Source: an uncultured Collinsella sp.
Lineage (GTDB): Bacteria > Actinomycetota > Coriobacteriia > Coriobacteriales > Coriobacteriaceae
NCBI GenBank assembly: GCA_900752215.1
Contig: CAADUO010000038.1
Span: 1 to 36,053 of the forward strand
Length of the DNA: 36,053 nucleotides
Reading direction: 5' to 3'
Position 1 is the first letter of the stretch; each line of letters opens with the position of its first letter. Made by a program: the position numbers and the translations under genes. This document shows, in pieces, positions 1 to 6,817 of the stretch. Under the pieces are notes generated by a model that did no database searches, was not told the origin of the DNA, and saw only the letters and a program-made list of their open reading frames with translations.

Positions 1-41
1 ACCTTGAACTGCCTGTCGTATCGCTTTCTTCTTTGGGTCAT
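1..41 (-). CDS. IS3-family transposase OrfA, N-terminal fragment at window edge
   Basis: Reading the minus strand from the ATG at 41-39 gives MTQRRKRYDRQFK, the typical opening of an IS3-family OrfA helix-turn-helix protein, which binds the element's ends. The frame is open to the window edge. An AAAGG ribosome binding site lies about 9 bases upstream. An IS3-type terminal repeat sits at about 112-137, in the right place for the left end of such an element. Only about 13 residues are visible, so whether the element is intact cannot be judged. Confidence 0.6.
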   Translation of the reverse strand, partial: MTQRRKRYDRQFK

Positions 42-111
42 CTTGAACACCTTTCGCTCTTAACTAGGTGTCCAATTCATCATACCCACTCCAGCCTAGT
101 CGCTATTTAGG

Positions 112-137
112 GCGTCCAAGATTTGGGGCGCAGTTCA
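112..137 (-). repeat. IS3-family terminal inverted repeat (orfA-proximal end)
   Basis: On the minus strand, position 137 begins TGAACTGCGCCCC and continues to TTGGAC, matching the usual IS3-family terminal pattern. Between it and the orfA start is an AT-richer leader of about 70 bases. The rest of the element lies outside the window to the left. Its insertion point is only about 37 bases from the stop codon of the IS110 transposase. Confidence 0.55.
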
Positions 138-174
138 GCTACGCGCGGCGGGGGCTTCCTCCGTCCTGACGCTC

Positions 175-1099
175 CTATTTGGCAAGGTGTTTTTTAGAAT
201 CCATTTTGCGCTCGGCCTCGAAGGCCTGCCTGTCCCAATCGAGCGGAAGTCCGGCCTCGACCCATGCCTCGTAGGCCCTCCTTATGGGCTTGAGCTCCCT
301 TTGGCCCCTCTCCAGCATCGAGATGTACTTCTCGCTGGTTCCCAATATGGACGCCGCCCTCACCTGACTGACCCTCGCCGCGCGCCTGGCCGCCACGAGC
401 CCCGAGGCGTCCTCGGGCCTCCTGACCTCGTGCGGGCGCATCAGCGCCCGGTACGCCTCCCTGGCCACGTAGCGCTTGAGGCACCTCATGACCTCCCTGT
501 CGCTCTTCCCCCGCGCCCTCGCCCTCTCGGCGTACTCGGCGGTCTCGGGGTCGCGCATGACCCTTTGCCTCGCGATCTCGTGCAGCGCGCTGTTCGCCTG
601 CCGGTCGCCGCCCCTGTTGAGCCTGTGCCTCACGGTCTTGCCGCTCGAGGCGGGGATTGGGCAGGCGCCGCATATCGCCGCGAACGACGCCTCGGAGCGC
701 AGCCTGCCCGGGTTGTCCCCGGCCGCGACCGCGAGCTTTGCCGCGCTCACGGGCCCGCACCCGTACATAGCCAGCAGCGCGGGGCAGTTCTCCTCCAGGG
801 ACGCCTCGATCGCGCGCTCCATGTCGAGCGCCGCGTCGCGCGCCGCCGCCCACAGGTCCGCCAGCGCGCCGAGCGCGGCGCCCAGCGCGCCCTCGGCGCG
901 CACGGAGGGGAGCTCCTCCATCAGCCTCGGCCCCGCCATCCCGCGGAACCTCGACCTGAGCCCCTCCGGGGCGGTGGTGAGCAGCGACCTCGCGGTGTTG
1001 ATCGCCGAGCTCCGCGCCTTCACCGCCCCGGAGCGCGCCGCGAGCATGCAGCGCACCCCGTCGACCCACCCGTCCTGGCTCTTGGGGGTCCCGAGCCTG
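175..1099 (-). pseudogene. IS110-family transposase, C-terminal part (separated by IS21 insertion)
   Basis: This frame encodes the second half of an IS110 transposase. It contains the Transposase_20 region (MYGCGPVSAAKLA, then CPIPASSGKT with the serine expected at the second catalytic centre, then RHRLNRGGDRQAN). A C-terminal helix-turn-helix-like segment follows (SQVRAASILGTSEKYISMLE). The first half lies at 3361-3725. Joining base 3361 to base 1099 with a single GAGCC keeps the frame (codons MSGS then RLGTP) and gives a 429-residue protein. In its present state the gene is broken and presumably inactive. The C-terminal HTH is not part of the ordinary IS110 architecture. Confidence 0.85.
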
Positions 1100-1104
1100 G
1101 AGCC
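1100..1104. repeat. Target site duplication GAGCC, left of IS21 element
   Basis: GAGCC lies directly before the TGTTAGCG left end of the IS21 element and is repeated at 3361-3365 directly after the right end. A 5-bp duplication is within the range known for the IS21 family. Confidence 0.85.
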
Positions 1105-1210
1105 TGTTAGCGCTAATCTAAAATTGACCACTTTCGCAAACGCATCTCGCCGAATGCGCTAACGCGCTTTCGCCGACCCCGCTAACGTACTTTCACCAAC
1201 TGCGCTAACG
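1105..1210 (+). repeat. IS21 left end with four 20-bp repeats spaced 22-23 bp
   Basis: Four versions of TTTCACCAACTGCGCTAACG start at 1123, 1145, 1168 and 1191, so the spacing is 22, 23 and 23 bp. The first copy is the most degenerate. IS21 elements carry multiple terminal repeats that bind the transposase. The near two-helical-turn spacing would place them on one face of the DNA. Confidence 0.8.
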
Positions 1211-1253
1211 GAACTATGCTCCGATCGGGTATCCGACCCGGGAGGAGCGGGAT

Positions 1254-2486
1254 ATGGAGCGAAACGTAATGGGAGAGCTGAACGTCTACAGGGGGTCCGG
1301 CGCGAAGCCGAACTTCAGCGAGATCGCGAGGAGGCACGGCATGGACCGGCACACGGTCGCCAAGTACTGGCGGGAGGGCGAGTCCGCCGCCGACGGGAGG
1401 TCCGCGAGGGGCAGCGCCTTCGACCCGCTCGAGGAGGTGATCCGCTCGAAGGCCCAGCTGCCCGGGATGACCAAGATGGCAGTCTACGCGTTCCTGCGCG
1501 AGGGCCGCGGGGAGGGGCTGCCCGGGTACGGCGCCTTCACCGCGTGGTGCCGCGCGCACGACGTGCCCTTCGGGGGCGCGGGCGGCCGCGAGCCGCACCC
1601 GCGGTTCGAGACGCCCCCGGGCAGGCAGCTGCAGTTCGACTGGAAGGAGGGCATGAGGCTCGTCGACTCGGAGGGCGAGGTCTTCGAGTTCAGCGTGTTC
1701 ACCGCGACGCTCGGCTACTCCCGGAAGCACCGCTTCATACCGGTCAGGAGCCGCACGCTCGACGACCTGCTGTCCTGCCTGCTCGCCACCTTCACCCGCC
1801 TCGGCGGCGTCCCGGAGGAGTGCATCACGGACAACATGTCGTGCCTGGTGACCGTCTCGGGCCGCAGGAGGACCAGGCAGGAGAGGGCGTGGCGGTTCGC
1901 GCGGGAGGCCGGCTTCGAGCTCAGGCTCTGCGCGCCGCGCTCGCCGCAGACCAAGGGCAAGGACGAGTCGGCCAACCGCTTCCTGAACCGCCTGCTCGCC
2001 TACGGCGGCGAGTTCACCGGGTGGGGCGGCCTCGCCGAGGCGGTGGCCCGGGTCGAGGCCCAGGCCAACTCGGAGCCGAACCGCACCACCGGCCTGCCGC
2101 CCGACGCGCTGTTCATGCGGGAGAAGGAGAGCCTGCGGCCCATCGGGAACCTCCGTCTCCTCGAGTCGATGGTGGGCGACGTGAGCGTCCAGACCGTCCC
2201 GCCGACCATGCTCGTCAGGGCCGTCGGCAGGGAGTGGTCCGTGCCCAGGCGCTGCATCGGCCGGCGCGTGAGCGTCGTGGCGATGCCCGGCGGCCAGGTC
2301 GTGGTGAGGATGGCCGGCGAGGAGGTCGCCGTCCACGACGCCGCGTCCGGGCCGTCGAGGCCCATCAACTACGACCCCGGCCACTACGGGCAGGCCCTCG
2401 AGGGGAAGCGGGGCCTGGCCGACGCGGACATCGCCGAGGCCGCGCGCGCCAACCTCGCGCTGCTCGACTCGCTCGGAGGGGCGTGA
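1254..2486 (+). CDS. istA: IS21-family transposase IstA
   Basis: IstA is the DDE transposase of IS21 elements and works with the ATPase IstB to insert the element. The 410-residue protein has an N-terminal HTH region (residues about 18-40) and a retroviral-integrase-type core with likely catalytic D129 (LQFDWKEG), D193 (ITDNMS) and E238 (TKGKDES). The ATG at 1254 is preceded by GGAGGAG six bases upstream. Its stop codon overlaps the istB start (TGATG), indicating translational coupling. High GC and AGG/CTC-rich codon use differ from the neighbouring host genes, as expected for a mobile element. Confidence 0.93.
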   Translation: MERNVMGELNVYRGSGAKPNFSEIARRHGMDRHTVAKYWREGESAADGRSARGSAFDPLEEVIRSKAQLPGMTKMAVYAFLREGRGEGLPGYGAFTAWCRAHDVPFGGAGGREPHPRFETPPGRQLQFDWKEGMRLVDSEGEVFEFSVFTATLGYSRKHRFIPVRSRTLDDLLSCLLATFTRLGGVPEECITDNMSCLVTVSGRRRTRQERAWRFAREAGFELRLCAPRSPQTKGKDESANRFLNRLLAYGGEFTGWGGLAEAVARVEAQANSEPNRTTGLPPDALFMREKESLRPIGNLRLLESMVGDVSVQTVPPTMLVRAVGREWSVPRRCIGRRVSVVAMPGGQVVVRMAGEEVAVHDAASGPSRPINYDPGHYGQALEGKRGLADADIAEAARANLALLDSLGGA

Positions 2487-3259
2487 TGGGCGCCGTCGCG
2501 GAGGGCAGCCCCTCGATCAGGGCGCAGGCGAACCTCTCCGCGCTCGGGCTGCACGAGATGGCGGCGTCCCTGCCCGACTACGTGAGGATGGTCGCCGCGG
2601 GCGAGCGGGGCTTCGCCTCCGCCCTCGAGGAGATGACGCGCGTCGAGGTCGCCGCCCGGGAGGTCAGGATCACCAACCAGCGCATACGGTCGTCGGGGTT
2701 CCCCTACGTCAAGGGGCTGGCGGACTTCGACTGGGACTTCCAGCCGTCGGTCCCGCGCGCCGAGATCGAGGAGCTCGCGACCCTGAGGTTCGTCGAGCGG
2801 GCCGAGAACGTCCTGCTCGTGGGGAGCCCCGGCGTGGGCAAGACGCACCTCGCCGTCGCGCTGGGCATCGAGGCGGTCAGGGCGGGGCGCGAGGTCAGGT
2901 TCGTGGACTGCGCCCGGCTCGTCGAGGACCTGGAGGACGCCTCGTCGCGCGGCATCCTCAAGAAGAGGCTCAAGTACTACGCCCACTCGAGGCTGCTGAT
3001 CATCGACGAGCTCGGCTACCTCGACGTCGGCAGCGCGGGCGCGGACCTGCTGTTCCAGCTGATATCGACGCGCTACGAGCAGCGCTCGACGATCATCACC
3101 ACCAACGTGGGGATCAGCGGCTGGGGCAGGGTGTTCGGGGACGACGTGGCGGCGAGCGCGATCGCGGACAGGGTGTGCCACCACTGCCACCTGGTCAAGA
3201 TAACCGGCAGGTCCTACAGGCTGAAGGACCTGCCGAGGGACGGGCCCGTCAAGCCGTGA
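2486..3259 (+). CDS. istB: IS21-family helper ATPase IstB
   Basis: IstB is a DnaA/AAA+-like ATPase that binds target DNA and activates IstA. The 257-residue protein has Walker A GSPGVGKT (113-120), Walker B LLIIDEL (170-176) and a TTN sensor-like motif after STIIT. The start at 2486 overlaps the istA stop by one base and has GGAGGGG just upstream inside istA. The same frame stays open far upstream, through istA to about 1544, but that extension is a GC-driven shadow with no domain similarity. Confidence 0.92.
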   Translation: MGAVAEGSPSIRAQANLSALGLHEMAASLPDYVRMVAAGERGFASALEEMTRVEVAAREVRITNQRIRSSGFPYVKGLADFDWDFQPSVPRAEIEELATLRFVERAENVLLVGSPGVGKTHLAVALGIEAVRAGREVRFVDCARLVEDLEDASSRGILKKRLKYYAHSRLLIIDELGYLDVGSAGADLLFQLISTRYEQRSTIITTNVGISGWGRVFGDDVAASAIADRVCHHCHLVKITGRSYRLKDLPRDGPVKP

Positions 3260-3360
3260 CCGGAATCGGTGAAAATACGTTAGCGCAACCGGTGAAACCG
3301 CCTTTGCGCGAACGGTGCGCCTGTTTAGCGAAACTGGTGAAAAATAGATTGACGCTAACA
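3255..3360 (-). repeat. IS21 right end with four roughly 23-bp-spaced repeats
   Basis: The inverse of the left-end unit appears at about 3255 (half conserved), 3278, 3301 and 3323, again at 22-23 bp steps, before the terminal CGCTAACA. The clearest copy is CGTTAGCGCAACCGGTGAAA at 3278-3297. The arrangement mirrors the left end and marks the transposase-binding array. Confidence 0.78.
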
Positions 3361-3365
3361 GAGCC
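3361..3365. repeat. Target site duplication GAGCC, right of IS21 element
   Basis: This matches the GAGCC at 1100-1104. Keeping one of the two copies restores the IS110 transposase reading frame. Confidence 0.85.
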
Positions 3366-3725
3366 GGACATCGCCGCGCGGGCCGCCCTCTCCGCGTCCG
3401 ACTCGTCGCACTTTCCCTGCCCCGGGCGCCTCCTCTGCATCCTCGCCGGGGAGAGCGCCTCGCGCACGGGCATCCCAAGCGACGCGAGGTGCCTGGTGAG
3501 GCCCGCCCCGTAGGACGACGTCCCCTCCATCGCGACGCAGGCCGGCTCCCCGGCCGCCGCGATCGCCCCGGCGAGCGCCTCGTAGCCCGCCGCGTCGGCG
3601 GGGAACTGGCGGGACAGGACCTTGCGGCCCCTCCAGTCCAGGACGCACAGCCAGTGCGAGTCGGCGTGGGTGTCGACCCCGCAGAAGACCGGCCCGCGGG
3701 CGCCGGGTGTCGATTCGTTTTGCAT
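3361..3725 (-). pseudogene. IS110-family transposase, N-terminal catalytic part
   Basis: This fragment carries the RuvC-like DEDD domain of IS110 transposases: D18 (FCGVDTHADS), E67 (VAMEGTSS), D107 and D110 (KCDESDAE). The start at 3725 has a GGAG ribosome binding site in the ACGGAGCGAGAC leader. The frame runs into the IS21 right end and would continue only with foreign residues to a stop at 3249. All four catalytic acids are present, so before the insertion the protein was probably functional. Confidence 0.87.
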
Positions 3726-3833
3726 GTCTCGCTCCGTTCTTTCCGTGCTCGCCTGGACCGGGCAGACGGCACACTGACGGGGCGCGATAGAATGCGGTTG
3801 TTCGGGTCCGCGGTATCGCTCCATGCTCCTATT
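3726..3833 (-). other. 5' noncoding segment of the IS110 element
   Basis: This is the stretch between the IS110 transposase start and the GCTCCTATT repeat that may mark the element end. In the IS110 group the guide (bridge) RNA is encoded in this end. At about 108 bases the segment is short for such an RNA, and I could not make out a convincing two-loop fold. No reliable gene is present. Confidence 0.35.
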
Positions 3834-4157
3834 AGGTCATGCGGCGGTCTCGGCTCGCCGCGGCCCGCGCGGGACACGTCAGGAAACGAGGGCAGCCCCA
3901 TGGGCGCCAGCGGAATGTGGGGTCACCGCGCGGTCCGCATCTGATGGTGTCGACGTCAATGGTATACGGGTGCACCATCGACGTCTTCAATACAGAAGAT
4001 ATCAGTGCGGAATATTTTGGGAGGTAACCCAAACAGCCCCGGCTGGGGTCCTGTGTAGTCACCCTTTAGGCGGAACTCTCCTAATTATTTGGATGAGTCG
4101 TTTACTTACTTGTACTGTTACCGTCTTCCCACTGTTGTTGGGGTATGCTTTGTTCGT
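3834..4157. other. Intergenic region between the IS cluster and the sugar locus
   Basis: No gene with a credible start or domain is visible here. Short frames on both strands lack similarity and good ribosome binding sites. A small dyad (GATGGTG near 3943, CACCATC near 3973) and the near-repeat GTCGACGTC/ATCGACGTC are the only local structure seen. The promoter of the LacI-type regulator probably lies at the right end. Confidence 0.4.
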
Positions 4158-4174
4158 ATGTAAACGTATGACAT
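4158..4174 (+). promoter_or_regulatory. LacI-type operator upstream of the regulator gene
   Basis: ATGTAAACGTATGACAT matches the two operator-like sites before the GH32 gene over nearly its whole length (consensus RTGWAAACGWWTGACAT). It lies 20 bases before the regulator start, so the regulator probably represses its own gene. Confidence 0.6.
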
Positions 4175-4194
4175 GTTGATGAGGGGAGGGTGCT

Positions 4195-5205
4195 ATGGCT
4201 CGCGAGGGCGCTCGTTCTAAGGATTCTGCTAAGCCTGGCATCAAGGAAGTTGCAGCGGTGGCGGGGGTTTCGCCTACTACGGTATCTCGCGTGCTTAATA
4301 ATCGCGGCTATATTAGCCAAGAGACCCGCGATAAGGTCCATGCCGCGATGGAGCGCATCAACTATACGCCCAACGATATCGCCCGTGCCATGCTCAACGG
4401 TCGCCTGAACCTTATCGGCATGATCGTTCCCTTTGTGAGCAGCCCGTTCCATGCTCAGGTTGTGCAGGCGGTCGAGCGCACGTTGGCCGAAAACGGTTTT
4501 AAGATGCTGCTGTGCAATAGTGCCAATCGACCTGATCTTGAGCGTTCTTATATCGATATGCTTCGGCGCAATATGGTTGATGGCGTCATCGTCAACTCGC
4601 TTAATATCGGTGCCGAGGCGTATGCCGAGATGGGCTTGAGTCTGGTTGGTATCGACTGCGACCTTGGCGAGGCCTCTGTTCAGATTGCGAGCGACAGCTA
4701 TAGCATCGGCGAACTTGCCACGCGTCGCCTGATCGATGACGGATGTTCACGCATCCTATGCCTGCGCAGCAATAGCCGCATGCGCATGCCTGCCAATAAG
4801 CGTACCGATGCCTACCTCGATGTTGTTGAGCAGGCCGGTTTGCCCGCGCTTGTCCGTGAGGTCGAGTTCGTTAAGCCCGACGACGAAAAGAGCGCGGTCG
4901 TTGCGAAAATCCTCGATGAGAACCCCGATATTGATGGCATCTTTGCGGGAGACGACACGATGGCGGCCATCTGTCTCAACGTGATGAAGCAGCGCGGCTT
5001 GAGCGCTCCGGACGATATTAAGGTCGTGGGCGCGGATGGTGCCCGCCGCACTATGACGTTTATGCCTGACTTAACAACCGTGCGCCAAGATATCGATCGC
5101 ATCGGAGAGCTCGCGGCGCAATCCATCATCGCTCTTGTTAACGGCGATAATCCCGAATCGAATATCAAGCTCCCCGTTGAACTCATTGAGGGCAAAACCG
5201 CGTAG
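4195..5205 (+). CDS. LacI-family transcriptional regulator of the sucrose/fructoside locus
   Basis: This 336-residue protein has the full LacI/GalR layout. An N-terminal HTH (residues about 15-35, IKEVAAVAGVSPTTVSRVL) and hinge helix (NDIARAML) are followed by a periplasmic-binding-protein-like sensor domain (from about residue 72, NLIGMIVPF, to the end). ATG at 4195 follows a strong GAGGGGAGGG site. It stands directly upstream of a GH32 enzyme and a PTS transporter, and operator-like sites occur before itself and both of those genes. It is therefore inferred to repress the locus until a sugar or sugar phosphate binds. The true inducer is not visible from sequence. Confidence 0.9.
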   Translation: MAREGARSKDSAKPGIKEVAAVAGVSPTTVSRVLNNRGYISQETRDKVHAAMERINYTPNDIARAMLNGRLNLIGMIVPFVSSPFHAQVVQAVERTLAENGFKMLLCNSANRPDLERSYIDMLRRNMVDGVIVNSLNIGAEAYAEMGLSLVGIDCDLGEASVQIASDSYSIGELATRRLIDDGCSRILCLRSNSRMRMPANKRTDAYLDVVEQAGLPALVREVEFVKPDDEKSAVVAKILDENPDIDGIFAGDDTMAAICLNVMKQRGLSAPDDIKVVGADGARRTMTFMPDLTTVRQDIDRIGELAAQSIIALVNGDNPESNIKLPVELIEGKTA

Positions 5206-5260
5206 TTCATCCCGTGCCAAAAGAATCTCTCAAACGCCTCTGATGACCGTTCGCCGGCAT

Positions 5261-5277
5261 ATGTCAACCGTTTGCCG
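5261..5277 (-). promoter_or_regulatory. Weaker operator-like site, inverted orientation
   Basis: ATGTCAACCGTTTGCCG is an inverted, partly degenerate match to the locus operator consensus. It lies about 47 bases upstream of the tandem operators, where a looping site would be useful. Several outer positions differ, so confidence is limited. Confidence 0.4.
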
Positions 5278-5307
5278 ACGACTGGAACTGCGAAAAGATG
5301 TATTGGT

Positions 5308-5341
5308 GTGAAAACGTTTGACATATGAAAACGATTGACAT
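5308..5341 (+). promoter_or_regulatory. Two abutting LacI-type operators upstream of GH32
   Basis: Two 17-base sites stand directly next to each other: GTGAAAACGTTTGACAT (5308-5324) and ATGAAAACGATTGACAT (5325-5341). Both contain the AAACG core typical of LacI-family operators and match the site before the regulator gene. They cover the -35 and spacer of the predicted promoter, so binding would block transcription. Confidence 0.7.
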
Positions 5342-5346
5342 ATCTT
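5318..5346 (+). promoter_or_regulatory. Promoter of the GH32-PTS operon
   Basis: TTGACA at 5318-5323 and TATCTT at 5341-5346 are 17 bases apart, a good sigma-70-type pair. The start codon at 5390 follows about 45 bases after the -10. The promoter elements are embedded in the tandem operators. Confidence 0.55.
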
Positions 5347-5389
5347 GCAGTTGTACCGAGTTAGTATCTCGTGGGAAAGGAAGTCTCGG

Positions 5390-6772
5390 ATGCACAAGGT
5401 GTATTACCAGCCTGAGGGAATTTGGGTAGGCGACATCATGCCGTACGGCGAGGACGGCACGTTCTATCTCTATCATCAGCGTGACACGCGTAACCCCGGA
5501 CCTTTCGGAGAGCCGTTTGGCTGGGCACTCGCGACGACCAAGGATTTCGTCAACTACAAGGACTTTGGCGAGAGCCTTGAGCGTGGCGGCGACGAGGAAG
5601 TCGACCAGTACGTTTATGCCGGCACGGTGTTTAAGGTGGGCGACAAGTACCATGCGCTCTACACTGGTTGCAATCGCGATAAGGTCAAGGCACGCTTGAT
5701 GAAGCAGGTTCTTCTTCACGCAACGAGTGACGACGCCGTCAAGTGGGAGAAGAACATCGCCGAGACGCTGCTTCCGCCCCAGGAGGGTTACGATGACCGC
5801 AACTGGCGCGATCCCTTTGTGCTTTGGGATGAGGAGAACGAAGAGTACATGCTCATCCTCGGCACGCGTGTGGGCGAGGACAAGCGTCTGATGACCGGTC
5901 GTCTGGTCAAGTTCACCTCCAAGGACCTGGATACCTGGGAGTTCCAGGGCGACTGGTGGAATCCGGGCCTGTACACCATGTTCGAGATGCCTGATCTCTT
6001 TAAGATGGGCGACTGGTGGTATCTGGTGTTCTCCGAGTACAGTGATGGCAACAAGACCCGTTACCGCATGTCTCGCTCTATCAACGGTCCTTGGATCACT
6101 CCTGCGGACGATTCCTTCGATGGCCGCGCGTACTATGCCGCGCGTACCGCATTTGATGGCGAGCGCCGCGTTCTCTTTGGTTGGGTTCCTACGCGTGACG
6201 AGGGCGGTGACCCCAGCTCTTACCTGTGGGGTGGCACCTTTATGCCTCTCGAGATCGTTCAGCGTGCTGACGGAACGCTCGGCACCAAGCTCCCCGACAG
6301 CATGCTTGGCGCCTTTGGCGAGGCTAAGGCAGTCGAGGCCTTTGAGCTTTCCTGCGAGTCGGGCAAGGTCGAGCAGGTGCTCGCCGCGGATGCCGGTTCC
6401 ACCTATATGCTCGATGCCGACATCGAGCTCGCCGGTGACGCTGCCGGCTTCTCGGTGAAGCTTGCCGAGGACGCCGAGTCCGGTCTTGCCTATGAGTTCC
6501 GCGCCAACCTGCGTGAGGGCAAGCTCGAGTTTACGGCGGCCCCCCAGTATCCGTGGTTCCAGGTCAACAACATGGGCCTCGAGCGTCCGTTGTTCTTTAA
6601 GGGCGAGGGCACTCATCATGTGCGCCTGGTCGTTGACGACGATATCGCGACCATCTTTGTCGATGATGTTGCGCTTAACGCGCGCTTCTGCAATAAGCAG
6701 GGCCAGGGTGTGGCGCTGACGGTCACCGACGGTACGCTCAAGTGCGCAAATTCAACGATCGCGTCTCTGTAA
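5390..6772 (+). CDS. Divergent glycoside hydrolase family 32 protein (beta-fructosidase-like)
   Basis: The 460-residue protein is a GH32-type five-bladed propeller enzyme with a C-terminal beta-sandwich (about residue 330 on). The RDP transition-state motif (R140-D141-P142) and the acid/base region (E199-M200-P201-D202) are present. The nucleophile motif is WVGDIMPY with D15, not the usual W-N-D-P-N-G. That places it in a divergent branch whose substrate may not be plain sucrose phosphate. ATG at 5390 follows GGAAAGGAAG. An in-frame start at 5345 lies in the promoter and is unlikely. No signal peptide is seen, so the enzyme is cytoplasmic. It is first in the operon, followed 45 bases later by a PTS transporter, which suggests it acts on an imported fructoside or its phosphate. 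Confidence 0.85.
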   Translation: MHKVYYQPEGIWVGDIMPYGEDGTFYLYHQRDTRNPGPFGEPFGWALATTKDFVNYKDFGESLERGGDEEVDQYVYAGTVFKVGDKYHALYTGCNRDKVKARLMKQVLLHATSDDAVKWEKNIAETLLPPQEGYDDRNWRDPFVLWDEENEEYMLILGTRVGEDKRLMTGRLVKFTSKDLDTWEFQGDWWNPGLYTMFEMPDLFKMGDWWYLVFSEYSDGNKTRYRMSRSINGPWITPADDSFDGRAYYAARTAFDGERRVLFGWVPTRDEGGDPSSYLWGGTFMPLEIVQRADGTLGTKLPDSMLGAFGEAKAVEAFELSCESGKVEQVLAADAGSTYMLDADIELAGDAAGFSVKLAEDAESGLAYEFRANLREGKLEFTAAPQYPWFQVNNMGLERPLFFKGEGTHHVRLVVDDDIATIFVDDVALNARFCNKQGQGVALTVTDGTLKCANSTIASL

Positions 6773-6776
6773 TGGC

Positions 6777-6793
6777 ATCAAAACGTTTTATGA
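6777..6793 (+). promoter_or_regulatory. LacI-type operator between GH32 and PTS genes
   Basis: ATCAAAACGTTTTATGA has the palindromic AAAACGTTTT core of the locus operators and lies 25 bases before the PTS start codon. It could be a further binding site of the LacI-type regulator or control an internal promoter. Confidence 0.5.
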
Positions 6794-6817
6794 TTTCGTA
6801 AGGGAATGGAGAGGAAC

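Larger units (their letters stand above)
1105..3360 (+). mobile_element. Complete IS21-family insertion sequence (2256 bp)
   Basis: The element begins TGTTAGCG and ends CGCTAACA, as expected for the TG...CA ends of the IS21 family. The inverted similarity extends for about 35 bases. It carries istA and istB in one overlapping operon and is flanked by GAGCC duplications. Both genes are open and the ends and duplication are intact, so it looks recently inserted and potentially active. It lies inside the IS110 transposase gene. Confidence 0.93.
171..3833 (-). mobile_element. IS110-family element interrupted by an IS21-family element
   Basis: The two halves of an IS110-type DEDD transposase flank the IS21 copy. 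The 9-base direct repeat GCTCCTATT occurs at 171-179, overlapping the transposase stop codon, and at 3825-3833, about 100 bases upstream of the transposase start. These may mark the element ends: IS110 elements recombine at a short core and leave similar sequence at both junctions. The ends are inferred. The 3' side may instead have been cut by the adjacent IS3 element. Confidence 0.5.

Noticed and set aside
187..1162. Plus-strand and other-frame open frames opposite the IS110 C-terminal part.
   Set aside because: They are GC-driven shadows without domains or ribosome binding sites. The minus-strand frame is the one with IS110 motifs.
1123..1210. The regularly spaced repeats at 1123-1210 considered as a CRISPR-like array.
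   Set aside because: Spacers would be only 2-3 bases, and the units are mirrored at the other end of the IS21 element, so they are transposase sites.
1544..2485. A long plus-strand frame extending istB upstream through istA to make a 571-residue protein.
   Set aside because: The extension lies in another frame of istA, is arginine/proline rich as GC shadows are, and the istB start at 2486 has its own ribosome binding site and the normal family length.
3940..3985. A dyad GATGGTG/CACCATC considered as a bridge-RNA loop of the IS110 element.
   Set aside because: It lies outside the likely element end at 3833 and is too weak. No guide-like match to the flanks could be shown.
3823..4179. Short frames on both strands between the IS cluster and the LacI regulator.
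   Set aside because: No recognisable motif, poor starts, and overlapping frames on both strands. Treated as intergenic.
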